From: an uncultured Formosa sp.
Lineage (GTDB): Bacteria > Bacteroidota > Bacteroidia > Flavobacteriales > Flavobacteriaceae
NCBI GenBank assembly: GCA_913052445.1
Contig: CAJXDP010000002.1
Span: 1-64,000, forward strand
Direction of reading: 5' to 3'
Length of the DNA: 64,000 nucleotides
Shown: positions 48,031 to 56,639 of the stretch, piece after piece
Layout: each line of letters begins with the position of its first letter
Position numbering within the stretch: the stretch's first letter is position 1
Program-made: the position numbers and the translations under genes
The notes under the pieces: generated by a model
What the model saw: only the letters and a program-made list of their open reading frames with translations
Told to the model about the DNA's origin: nothing
Database searches by the model: none

Positions 48031-49980
48031 TTATTTGATAAGTAACTTTTTATAATACGATATACCAAACTTGGTTTCAATTTTTAAAACATAACTTCCA
48101 GCAGCAAATAACTTTACATCTATACGATCATTGTTCATTTGTTCGTGTACCAACTGGCCTAAACTACTAACTATTTTCAAGGAACTTACATTTAAATCTG
48201 TTGAAATAATTACAAAGTTATCTGAAGGGTTTGGAAATAATGTGATTTTGGGTTCAGATTCAAACGAATCAATATCCAAGCTAGAATCTTCAACAGACAC
48301 TGAAAAATCATCAATCAGATACGTACCCTCATTCTCTCCAAACATTAATTGTACCTGTAGCGAGGTAGTGAAATCTGGAACCTCATATGAAAATTCGACT
48401 TGCTCGTAGTTGGCCTCTTCTAAGCTTCCATCATAAAGATATATCACATCAGACGGAGAATAAGTTGTAGTGCCAGAAATATTTGATTTTATTCTTATTT
48501 TGATAGATTGATTTGGACCCAGTGTTTTTACAAAGCCTTGAATGGTAATTGTTTTGCCTGTTAAATCTCCTGTATATATGTTGTTACTTAGCAGGACTTT
48601 ATTATATGTATGAGAGGAAGTAACTTCTACTTTACCACCAGCATTTCCTTCAAATGAATCACTTGAAGCATCAGAATAGTTCGCAGCTGCTAAAGATCCC
48701 TGGACAGAGAAAATCCATTGGTCAGAATATCCACACTCGAAATCAGGATTTAATAATACAGCATCAATATTTGGACCATAACAAAGTGGCCAATTTCCTG
48801 ATTCCAACAGAGCATCTTTAACGTCTGTAACCCAAACTCCTGAAACAGAATTTGAAGTTGAAGGGTTATCCGTCCTTAAATGGATAGTTTTATTGGATTT
48901 ATTACCTGCGCACCAAGCAGAGAATGAAAAACCTCTGTTTATAGCCTGTTCAGCGAGAAATCTATGGTATTCAACACGATCGAGGTTTTCTGGCCCTCCA
49001 TCATCTCCGTCGAGTCCAGTAGAATAATTTATACCATTTGTATTATCAGCACCAAACTCACCTAATGTAACTGGAATATTATTAGCATCAGACCAAGATT
49101 TGACAACATCAAAATGACTAAAAACTGTTGCTTTTTCAGATGTTGACCCCCAATTAAAAACATTATTATTAGACGTAGATGAACTCGTAAAGTTAAATGG
49201 CTGGTAGTAATGAAAAGAAGCTATCAAATACTCATCACTTTGTATAACATCTGAACCAATGGTTGTAGGAGCTTGGTAAGAGTTGAGCGTTCCGCCAGTG
49301 ATAATAATACTTCGCGTACTATTATTACCACCTGTAGATCGTATAGTTGAAATAATGAGTGAGTTTAAAGCATCCATTTCTTCGGCACTTAATTCAAAAT
49401 AAGGCTCGTTTATAACTTCAAAAATCACATACTCTGAATAATCGAGAAATTGGTTTGCTATAGCAGACCAAATCGATTTAAACTTCATTATATCAGCAGC
49501 ACGTTTTTCTGAACTTGGAGCACTATAATTAGACTCACTGCTATTAAAAGTTGTTAGGAACTCAGATTTTAGCTGAGCGCCATGAAAATCTATAACTGTG
49601 TACAAGTCTTGATTAATGGACCAATCTACAATGGTCTTTAACCTGTCAAGATAAGTTTGACTAACTATAAAATCTGAAATAGATCCGTTGTAATTATTGG
49701 CAGTACCTGCTTCAATTGAAAAACTAGTAGTACTACCCGAAGTTCGATTACCAAAAAAATCTACAGGGATTCTAACATTTGAAAAACCTTCGTTTTTAAC
49801 ATCAATAAAAAACTGTTCATAAACTATAGGAGCCCAATTTCCTTCAACAGGTGCGCTCAAAACATTCCCTAAATTTATCCCTCTTCCCATTTCCTCAACT
49901 AACTCATAAGAGCTAACTTGAGACATCATTTTTAATGAAAAAAATAAAAAAAAATAAAAAAAAGCAATTAATCGGTTCAT
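48031..49980 (-). CDS. GH5 endo-glycanase, T9SS-secreted, with CBM-like module
   Basis: I chose the ATG at 49980 because it begins a good leader (MNRLIAFFYFFLFFSLKMMSQ). An upstream in-frame ATG at 50013 would add 11 residues that spoil it. Numbered from 50013, the GH5 barrel covers about 40-375: GRGINLGNVLSAP, acid/base Glu203 in FEVINEPYF and nucleophile Glu319 in VTLGEFGAD. A beta-sandwich at about 395-575 ends YLIDDFSVSV, as CBM4_9-like modules do, and 585-660 is a T9SS sorting domain (LFPNPSDNFVII). It should act outside the cell. GH5 spans cellulases, mannanases and xylanases, so specificity is open. It is the first gene of the series running to 38779. Confidence 0.9.
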   Translation of the reverse strand: MNRLIAFFYFFLFFSLKMMSQVSSYELVEEMGRGINLGNVLSAPVEGNWAPIVYEQFFIDVKNEGFSNVRIPVDFFGNRTSGSTTSFSIEAGTANNYNGSISDFIVSQTYLDRLKTIVDWSINQDLYTVIDFHGAQLKSEFLTTFNSSESNYSAPSSEKRAADIMKFKSIWSAIANQFLDYSEYVIFEVINEPYFELSAEEMDALNSLIISTIRSTGGNNSTRSIIITGGTLNSYQAPTTIGSDVIQSDEYLIASFHYYQPFNFTSSSTSNNNVFNWGSTSEKATVFSHFDVVKSWSDANNIPVTLGEFGADNTNGINYSTGLDGDDGGPENLDRVEYHRFLAEQAINRGFSFSAWCAGNKSNKTIHLRTDNPSTSNSVSGVWVTDVKDALLESGNWPLCYGPNIDAVLLNPDFECGYSDQWIFSVQGSLAAANYSDASSDSFEGNAGGKVEVTSSHTYNKVLLSNNIYTGDLTGKTITIQGFVKTLGPNQSIKIRIKSNISGTTTYSPSDVIYLYDGSLEEANYEQVEFSYEVPDFTTSLQVQLMFGENEGTYLIDDFSVSVEDSSLDIDSFESEPKITLFPNPSDNFVIISTDLNVSSLKIVSSLGQLVHEQMNNDRIDVKLFAAGSYVLKIETKFGISYYKKLLIK

Positions 49981-50090
49981 GATCGTAAAAATATTTAAAA
50001 TACTAGTATGCACAATAACAATTTTGGGTTATTATTCGATACTAATGAAGCACTCAAATGAATAATATGCAATTTAAAAATCAGTATTAT

Positions 50091-50118
50091 ATTACAATAA
50101 AACATAGTTTATTGTAAT
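50091..50118. repeat. Perfect 11-base inverted repeat in the GH5/FGE divergent gap
   Basis: ATTACAATAAA (50091-50101) and TTTATTGTAAT (50108-50118) are exact reverse complements around a 6-base centre. It lies midway between two divergent genes, a position suited to an operator acting on either promoter. No regulator in the window is known to bind it. Confidence 0.4.
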
Positions 50119-50211
50119 TCTTAATTAACTTTAAGAGAAGAGAAAAAAAATGGACACTATTAATAATGAGCCAAACTATGTAAAAATTGAAGACATTAAG
50201 AATAAATAAAT

Positions 50212-50239
50212 AAATTTAGATTTAAATTATCTAAATTTG
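50212..50239 (+). promoter_or_regulatory. Candidate FGE promoter with overlapping inverted repeat
   Basis: TAAATTTG at 50232-50239 matches the TAnnTTTG element and lies 20 bases before the ATG at 50260. No -33 element is evident. AAATTTAGAT (50212-50221) and ATCTAAATTT (50229-50238) form a perfect 10-base inverted repeat that overlaps it, so a bound protein here would block transcription. Confidence 0.35.
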
Positions 50240-50259
50240 GTGCTAGGAATTGTAAAAAA

Positions 50260-51324
50260 ATGAGTAAAATTTACCAGAGAATATTGTGCGTTGCTACAGT
50301 TTGTTTATTGTTTAGTTGTAATAATAGAGAGCCAAAAGAGGAGAAAAACAAACTTACAATAGAAGGAATGGTATGGATTCCGGGTGGGGTCTATGAACAA
50401 GGAGCTTCTAAAAACGATAAATTGGCCATACCCCATGAAAAGCCAAAGCATAGTGTTAAGGTTGATGGTTTTTATATGGACATCACAGAAGTCACTAATG
50501 ATCAGTTCTCAAAATTTATTGATGCTACAAATTATATTACTACAGCCGAACAGCCAATAGACTGGGCTCTGATAGCATCTCAATTACCTGCAGGAACTCC
50601 AAAACCGCACGATTCTATACTTCAACCTGGATCTTTATTATTTAAAAAAACAAAAACTAGTGTACCGAATTTATATGATTTTTCGCAGTGGTGGAAATGG
50701 AGTATTGGAGCTAACTGGAAACAACCAAATGGCATAGGTAGTTCAATTATAGGAAAAGAAGATCATCCGGTAGTTCATGTATCATTTCAAGATGCAAAGG
50801 AGTATTGTAAATGGGCTGGACGACGTCTTCCTACAGAAGCAGAATGGGAGTATGCTGCTAGAGGTGGGAAAAAAGATATGATATACTTTTGGGGCAATCT
50901 AGTTGACAACCTCTCATCCAAAGTAAATAGTTGGGAAGGAGAATTTCCTGTTATTAATTCCAAAGCAGATGGTTTTGAAAAAAGTGCACCAGTTAAATCA
51001 TTTCCTCCAAATGATTTTGGTCTTTATGAAGTTTCTGGAAATGTTTGGGAATGGACTAGTGATTGGTACAATATCAATTACTACTCAATTTTAGCATCAC
51101 AGCAGGACATTTCTATCAATCCAAATGGCGCGGAAATTGCTTATAATCCTAACAACCCACTACTTAGCGAAAAAATTATCAAAGGTGGCTCATTTTTATG
51201 TAATTCATCATACTGCGCGAGCTACAGAGTTTCTGCTCGAATGGCTACTGATCCTAACTCGTCACTGGAACATTTAGGTTTTAGAACGGTTTTATCTACA
51301 GATATGATTATTTCAAAGAATTAA
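50260..51324 (+). CDS. Formylglycine-generating enzyme (FGE), lipoprotein
   Basis: Oxidises the active-site Cys of sulfatases to formylglycine, the step each of the eleven sulfatases here requires. Leader 1-19 ends LLFSC, so Cys20 is the likely lipidation site and the enzyme acts after export. MVWIPGGVYEQG near 37-48, WAGRRLPTEAEWEYAARGG near 185-203, SGNVWEWTSDWY near 259-270 and KGGSFLCNSSYC near 308-319 follow the FGE fold. Cys314 and Cys319 keep the spacing of the two catalytic cysteines of true FGEs, which many FGE-domain proteins lack. Length 354. It is transcribed away from the GH5 gene, with its own promoter region, at the edge of the sulfatase locus. Confidence 0.92.
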   Translation: MSKIYQRILCVATVCLLFSCNNREPKEEKNKLTIEGMVWIPGGVYEQGASKNDKLAIPHEKPKHSVKVDGFYMDITEVTNDQFSKFIDATNYITTAEQPIDWALIASQLPAGTPKPHDSILQPGSLLFKKTKTSVPNLYDFSQWWKWSIGANWKQPNGIGSSIIGKEDHPVVHVSFQDAKEYCKWAGRRLPTEAEWEYAARGGKKDMIYFWGNLVDNLSSKVNSWEGEFPVINSKADGFEKSAPVKSFPPNDFGLYEVSGNVWEWTSDWYNINYYSILASQQDISINPNGAEIAYNPNNPLLSEKIIKGGSFLCNSSYCASYRVSARMATDPNSSLEHLGFRTVLSTDMIISKN

Positions 51325-51368
51325 TAAAAATTTCGGTTAGAGACGTAAATATTTTATAAATTAATTAT

Positions 51369-51389
51369 ATAATTTTAGTTTAAAATTAT
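51369..51389. terminator. Possible shared terminator between FGE and the T9SS esterase
   Basis: ATAATTTTA (51369-51377), GTT and TAAAATTAT (51381-51389) form a perfect but AT-only 9-base hairpin, followed by CTTTT on the plus strand. It lies between convergent genes and overlaps the esterase stop codon (51386-51388). The stem would be weak. Confidence 0.3.
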
Positions 51390-52534
51390 CTTTTAATAAT
51401 TCTAAACGTCTTAGAATATATTTGATTACTAAACTTTAAGATATAAATACCACTACTTAAATAATTTAAGAAAAGACTTTTTTGATTTGATTTAATATTA
51501 TTAATAGCACTTATAGTTTGTCCTAAAAGATTAAAAACCTCTATTTTAGAGAAATTTGCATCGTTGTTGTTGAAGAATATTTCGTTTTTGACAGGGTTAG
51601 GGCTAATAATAAAATTTATAAAATTATCATTTTCTAATCCTAATCCTGAAGATAAAATATGAGGTAATGCATCATTTGCCATTTGTTGTGCGTTATGACC
51701 CACATTAGGAACTGTATCTATTTCCCAATTAAATGCTACGTCAACATCCTCTGCTTCTGCTTCGCTAGTATTAAAGAAATAATTACCCCTTACAAATCTG
51801 TTAAGGCCTTGTTGATTATCAACAACAGTATTATGTCTTAAACCGGATGAATTCTGATTCGTATCAGATTCTCCTAAATGAACAATCAATTTAGTTGCAA
51901 ATGCATGAATTATATTAGACTCTGGTAATTCACTATTATCTATACCATAGGGGAAACTAACCCCTACTTCTGGAACTGTATACCAACCAGCATTAGAACA
52001 AACAGCTACTTCTAGACGACTATCAGGTTTAAAGAATAAAAACCGGTGTAAGAATTGAGAGCCCCCTGAATGACCCCACGCTTTATAAGATGTCTGTGTA
52101 CTCGATATATCATCTAATATAGTATCAAACAAGGGTTCAATAACAGAAAATGTCCATTCATTTTCAGGGTTTCTTGACCCTGGCGTTGGGTTATCACCAT
52201 CGTCAAAAACATTTCCCATTAGATAATTATCTCCTAGTCCTGGGTAGTTATTACTTGAAAATTCTGGGGCGATAACCATAAAACCATTATCATTAGCCAT
52301 ATCAATCCAAAAATCCCTATGAGTATCGCCATCCCTTCCTGATCCATGGAACGAAAATACAATAGGCATATTCGTTATATCTCCAGAGGGAATATGATAA
52401 TAGACCTCTACAGGCTGATCGCTTAAAGGACCACTAGGAATATAAGTGAACGACCCAGTTGAATCAGAATTTAAATTTTGTGCTGTTGAAAAAGCTGTAA
52501 TAAATACTAATAGTACACTAATTTTTTTAAACAT
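51386..52534 (-). CDS. T9SS-secreted alpha/beta-hydrolase (esterase)
   Basis: Leader 1-18, an alpha/beta-hydrolase domain at about 25-300 and a T9SS sorting domain at about 305-382 (ISPNPVKNEIFF). SFHGSGRDGD near 61-70 is the oxyanion region, Ser156 in WGHSGGSQ is the nucleophile, and a His in NVGHNAQQ near 280 probably completes the triad. The segment LMGNVFDDGDNPTPGSRNPENEWTFSV is also found, slightly changed, in the lipoprotein at 61891, so the two are paralogues. Fold relatives include feruloyl and polyester esterases; the substrate is unknown. It starts immediately after the porin gene at 52535. Confidence 0.83.
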   Translation of the reverse strand: MFKKISVLLVFITAFSTAQNLNSDSTGSFTYIPSGPLSDQPVEVYYHIPSGDITNMPIVFSFHGSGRDGDTHRDFWIDMANDNGFMVIAPEFSSNNYPGLGDNYLMGNVFDDGDNPTPGSRNPENEWTFSVIEPLFDTILDDISSTQTSYKAWGHSGGSQFLHRFLFFKPDSRLEVAVCSNAGWYTVPEVGVSFPYGIDNSELPESNIIHAFATKLIVHLGESDTNQNSSGLRHNTVVDNQQGLNRFVRGNYFFNTSEAEAEDVDVAFNWEIDTVPNVGHNAQQMANDALPHILSSGLGLENDNFINFIISPNPVKNEIFFNNNDANFSKIEVFNLLGQTISAINNIKSNQKSLFLNYLSSGIYILKFSNQIYSKTFRIIKR

Positions 52535-53746
52535 TTAAAATCCGATTTGAAATAATAATTGAAACATTGACCCTTGTAAATCAGAGTCCGTAGAAACATT
52601 TGTATAAGCAGCTTGTAGTTTTAAGTTGTTCCCTTTAAAATATTTAGACAAACCAAAAGTATAGCTATCCATATCGTCCAAAATAGACTCTGACATCATA
52701 GTAAACTCTGGACTTGAAGACTCAAATCGTGCATCAAAACCATAACCGTTTTTAGTAACATAACCTGTTTGAATGTTATAACTATCTCCCAAAACCAAAA
52801 AGGTACTTATTTGACCAGGTATTAGAATGTCTTGACCAGCTTGGTCTGTATAATTTTCATCAAGTCCATTAGCACTTGCATTAGCATATTCAGCTAAAAG
52901 TGAAAAACCTTTGTATTTAACTAATAAATCTATGAAAACTTGAGAATAACTTGGTAATTCATTAAGTCCATTAGCATCATAAAATATAAAATCGCCATGT
53001 CCTTCTCCTACTGAATTTGAAGTACCTTCGTTCTGACTCGCTGCAAAACCCACTACAAATTTTAATGACTGTTCACGAGAAATATCAGCACTCATATGCG
53101 CCGTACCATCTTTAAAATATCCTAGTGGGTAAAAATCTAAACGCCCTCCTATTTTTAATCCACCTAAATCAGAGTCTCTAGAGTCTGATCCAAATGAATT
53201 CCTGCCATCACCAGATGTTAATGCCAACATAGGGACTATACCAAAGTTAGTTCCAAATTTGGATTCTATAAATAATCCAAATTCTCTACCCGTATTATTA
53301 AATGAATGACTTAAATCACTTCGATCCGTAAACTGTAATCGATCTTCTCTGAAGGTCATTTCTCTATTATTTACAAATGTCTGCTTTTGTCCAAATGATA
53401 TAGTCGTTGAAGGTAAAGGATGGTAAGCAATCCATGCATCAAATAAGGGCTCCGAAGAACTATAGTTCATTTGAATTAAAAAGCTAACTTTTTCTTTTAA
53501 TGCCTTACCACCTATAGTTAAAAAGGCATTTTTAGCGTTATAGCTTCTAGAAACATCTTCAAAATCAGAATTGGTAAAGTTCGGCTGGATAAATCCACCA
53601 ATATTAAATTGATAATCTCCTTCATTGAAAGAGAATTTAAGACCATTATCTAAATCAAAGCTAGCGGTATTTTTTTGTTCAGTCTCTTGTGCATTTACCG
53701 ATAAGGAAAGACTTAGAAGTAAAGAAAATAGAATTATTTTTTTCAT
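52535..53746 (-). CDS. OprO/OprP-like outer-membrane porin
   Basis: Leader 1-19, then a beta-barrel rich in alternating aromatic strands. FDLDNGLKFSFNEGDYQFNIGGFIQPNF near 30-57 is typical of the phosphate-selective porin O/P family, and the protein ends QLLFQIGF with a terminal aromatic residue. Length 403. It is a relative of the porin at 55317 and the two bracket an M14 carboxypeptidase gene. The name of the family does not prove phosphate transport; here peptides or organic acids are equally plausible cargo. Confidence 0.85.
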   Translation of the reverse strand: MKKIILFSLLLSLSLSVNAQETEQKNTASFDLDNGLKFSFNEGDYQFNIGGFIQPNFTNSDFEDVSRSYNAKNAFLTIGGKALKEKVSFLIQMNYSSSEPLFDAWIAYHPLPSTTISFGQKQTFVNNREMTFREDRLQFTDRSDLSHSFNNTGREFGLFIESKFGTNFGIVPMLALTSGDGRNSFGSDSRDSDLGGLKIGGRLDFYPLGYFKDGTAHMSADISREQSLKFVVGFAASQNEGTSNSVGEGHGDFIFYDANGLNELPSYSQVFIDLLVKYKGFSLLAEYANASANGLDENYTDQAGQDILIPGQISTFLVLGDSYNIQTGYVTKNGYGFDARFESSSPEFTMMSESILDDMDSYTFGLSKYFKGNNLKLQAAYTNVSTDSDLQGSMFQLLFQIGF

Positions 53747-53766
53747 CGTATTAATATATTTATGCG

Positions 53767-55311
53767 TTAATTTATTTGTTTGTTTATGACTCTATATATT
53801 GGCAATGTATCATCTAAATTTGTTTTTAAAACTCCAAAACTCACAAAACTATTTGGCGCTTCGGGCTCTAAAACTTCAGGAAGTAAATTAGAACGCTGTT
53901 GTTGCATTGAAATTAACAAAGTTCCTTTGGGGAACTCTTTTTGAACAGTAGTAACTTCTGTTTTGATATTTTGTAGTTTCATTTTCTCATAAACCTTAGA
54001 AGCTTGATTATATGAACTGACCCTATAAACTTCCACAGTAAACTCCTGAGGAGCTGTCAAAGAACTCATTTCAATTCCCAAGTTTTGTAGTTTATTGACT
54101 ATATCTTTTTGAGAAGCCTCAATTAAATAGGCATAAGGTTTTTCACGTTGTAAAATTGGAGAGGACTTAAGAGCATCTCTCAAAGTAACTTCTAAATCAA
54201 TTAAAGATTCAGAATCTAAATCTATCGCCTTAATCGTGTCTTTGTAGACTTTTCTTTTACTTGTGACTACAACAGGCTTTGAATCTGCAATTGCTTTTTG
54301 AATTTCGTTCTTAACTGCTTTAGTATTCTCTACAGCTGTTTGTGTATAAGACAAGGCTAGTTGAATAGTAATCTCAATACGGCGTTTGAAAGAAGTTTTT
54401 CCTAAGCCTACCCCCCTTACTTCAAATAAAGTTGAAATCATATTATTTAACGCATAGTTCGTGGCACTTGAGCGTGCATTTGATGATCCTTGTGTGAAAT
54501 GAATTTCACCAGCGTATTTTCCTGTAGAAGCATATTCTCGATGTCTAAAATTTTTTATATCCATTACATCACGGGCGTTCTGAACAAATACATCGTTTGT
54601 ATAGTTTCGGATATTTTCAGGAACATTTAAGTTTCCAGAGTATAAAAACATCATATCATAGGCTGAAGTAATTCCAAAATCACTAAGTTGAGCAAAGTCT
54701 TTTCTATAGGGGCGGTATTCATGAAAGTCCAATCCAACATGGGCATTAAACTCACTAAATACTTTCTTAATTAAACGGGTTTCAGGCGCCATTAATTTTG
54801 TTTGATCTCGATTCAAATCTAGACCATTTGCTGCATAGCGGTTATCTTTAAGGTACCCATCGATATTGGCCATTGGCAAAACTAACAAGTCTACCCCATC
54901 AAGAAGCTTAGTATAATTGTTATCATTAAGTATTAAATGCAAATAATACAATAAACCCTCTGTTCCTGCAGGTTCATTTCCATGCAGACCAGCTTGCATC
55001 CAAATTTTAATTTTTTCAGAATCACTACTTGTTTTGATGTGAACCACAGGGATTTTATAACCTTTTTGACTTTCTCCAATATATTCAATTGAAACTACAG
55101 ATGGATGAGATTCTTTTAATTTATTAATAAAATTGATTAGCTCTTTGTAATTAGTATATCCTCTTTTCTTTTTGAGTGCAGGCGTGATCGGTTGTAAAAA
55201 CTCAGAGTCTGGAAAAAACTTCTTAGTGATTTTTTTCGATTGTGGGTTGGGCTGTGCTTGTAATCCAAAGACTACAAAAATACAGATGACTAAAATTATA
55301 CTTTTTCTCAT
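53767..55311 (-). CDS. Exported M14 zinc carboxypeptidase
   Basis: Leader 1-20. The zinc site HxxE is His110 and Glu113 in QAGLHGNEPAGTEG, with a third ligand probably the His of DFHEYRP near 197, and a catalytic Glu in STLFEVRGVG near 299. RGYTNYKELINFI near 50-62 is the usual start of the domain. About 150 residues after the peptidase domain form a mixed alpha/beta extension of unknown role. Length 514. It should trim residues from peptides in the periplasm or outside. Its neighbours, two porins and isoaspartyl dipeptidase, support peptide use. Confidence 0.88.
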   Translation of the reverse strand: MRKSIILVICIFVVFGLQAQPNPQSKKITKKFFPDSEFLQPITPALKKKRGYTNYKELINFINKLKESHPSVVSIEYIGESQKGYKIPVVHIKTSSDSEKIKIWMQAGLHGNEPAGTEGLLYYLHLILNDNNYTKLLDGVDLLVLPMANIDGYLKDNRYAANGLDLNRDQTKLMAPETRLIKKVFSEFNAHVGLDFHEYRPYRKDFAQLSDFGITSAYDMMFLYSGNLNVPENIRNYTNDVFVQNARDVMDIKNFRHREYASTGKYAGEIHFTQGSSNARSSATNYALNNMISTLFEVRGVGLGKTSFKRRIEITIQLALSYTQTAVENTKAVKNEIQKAIADSKPVVVTSKRKVYKDTIKAIDLDSESLIDLEVTLRDALKSSPILQREKPYAYLIEASQKDIVNKLQNLGIEMSSLTAPQEFTVEVYRVSSYNQASKVYEKMKLQNIKTEVTTVQKEFPKGTLLISMQQQRSNLLPEVLEPEAPNSFVSFGVLKTNLDDTLPIYRVINKQIN

Positions 55312-55316
55312 CTATT

Positions 55317-56627
55317 TTATAATGAAAATGTTACCATTAAACGTGCAATCCACTCATCACCAGCAATCAAATTTCCATTCAAATCATTGATCCCTGGATT
55401 TGCTTTAACATAGGTGTAGGAAGCTTGAATTTTTGCACCGTAGTTTCTAGCTAAATATTTACCAATACCTATTGTGTAATATTCTGGTCGGTTATAAAAA
55501 GTGCCGTTATTAAGAAATGAATTGTCATCAGCTTCTAGGTTAGTATAACGACCATCAACAGAAAAACCGTTTTTGAATAAATAGCCTAGTTGAATATTAT
55601 AAGCAGTTCCTAACATCATGCGTCCTTTAACATAATTCTCTACATCCTGGCTTCCATTTACATCAAAAGTTGTAGAAGTAGATCCATTGTTTCTAACACG
55701 TTGTGTGATATCTGTCGGAACATCAGCCTCTGTTTTGATGTATTCGCCTAACATTGAAAATCCCTTATATTTAATCATGAAATCTGCTCCATATTTGGTG
55801 TAATCAGGTAATGATTCTTCATTGGCATCATTTAAATATAAAATAGCACCACTTTCACGACCTCTACGGCTACTCATTCCATTATTTTTACTGTAATTAA
55901 CTCCGACAACAATTTTAGGAATCAGTTCTCGCATCACATCTGCTTGTCTAAATTGTCCTAAATTAGTGAACAGTCCAAAAGGCAGAAAGTCTATACGACC
56001 TCCTATTTTTAAGCCGCCGTGGTCTTTATCAAAAGCATTACTACCATCTCCATTTGTTAAAACAAAATATGGTTTTAGGTAAGAACCGCCTCCAGTTCTA
56101 AAGTTCCCTTGTGCAAAAAAACCGAATTCCCTAATAGATGAAAAAGCTGATGTTAGCCTACTTCTTTCTACTAATTGTAAGGTTCTAGAGCTCATAAATA
56201 ATTCTCTGTTGTCTGTATATGTAGAACGCTGACCAAAACTAAGCTTAATTCTATTTGTAATATTATAAGATACATAAGCATCCAATAAATAGTTATTACT
56301 ACTTTGGGTATCCCCTACTTCTGAGGCCCCACTCAAGTCGACTTGAAAACGATACGTAAATCGTTCATCAGGAAGCACGCCATCCATTCGAAGACGTAAA
56401 CGTCTCATCCGGAAACGATTCATAGACTCGTCAGCATTTGCTTCTGTATATTGTTTAGATTCCGTATACGGCTGAACATACCCACTAATTCTAATTTTAT
56501 GACCTTCGTCAGCTGTAAACCTCAAACCCTCACCAAATTTGTAGCTATCTAATTCTACATCTTGTGAATTAACTAGGCCTCCAGATAAACAGAGGACAAA
56601 AACACTAATAATTTTAAAAATCTTCAT
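55317..56627 (-). CDS. OprO/OprP-like outer-membrane porin
   Basis: Leader 1-21, then a beta-barrel of the same family as the product of 52535. SYKFGEGLRFTADEGHKIRISGYVQPY near 28-54 corresponds to the opening segment of that paralogue, and GGLKIGGRIDFLPFGLF near 203-219 to its GGLKIGGRLDFYPLGYF. The last residue block is LMVTFSL. Length 436. It is 5 bases from the M14 gene and 12 from iadA, so it is almost certainly in the same transcript. Confidence 0.85.
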   Translation of the reverse strand: MKIFKIISVFVLCLSGGLVNSQDVELDSYKFGEGLRFTADEGHKIRISGYVQPYTESKQYTEANADESMNRFRMRRLRLRMDGVLPDERFTYRFQVDLSGASEVGDTQSSNNYLLDAYVSYNITNRIKLSFGQRSTYTDNRELFMSSRTLQLVERSRLTSAFSSIREFGFFAQGNFRTGGGSYLKPYFVLTNGDGSNAFDKDHGGLKIGGRIDFLPFGLFTNLGQFRQADVMRELIPKIVVGVNYSKNNGMSSRRGRESGAILYLNDANEESLPDYTKYGADFMIKYKGFSMLGEYIKTEADVPTDITQRVRNNGSTSTTFDVNGSQDVENYVKGRMMLGTAYNIQLGYLFKNGFSVDGRYTNLEADDNSFLNNGTFYNRPEYYTIGIGKYLARNYGAKIQASYTYVKANPGINDLNGNLIAGDEWIARLMVTFSL

Positions 56628-56639
56628 TGAGATATATAT

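Noticed and set aside
167-50013. Locus for ulvan or glycosaminoglycan degradation, suggested by iduronate- and heparan-sulfatase-like genes
   Set aside because: No lyase, unsaturated glucuronyl hydrolase (GH88/GH105) or uronic acid pathway is present, while xylA, xylB and several xylanase families are. Sulfatase nicknames reflect fold similarity, not substrate.
50150-50209. 19-codon open frame (MDTINNEPNYVKIEDIKNK) between GH5 and FGE
   Set aside because: It is too short to judge, has no family or leader, and lies in a gap where such frames arise easily. It could be a leader peptide but nothing supports translation.
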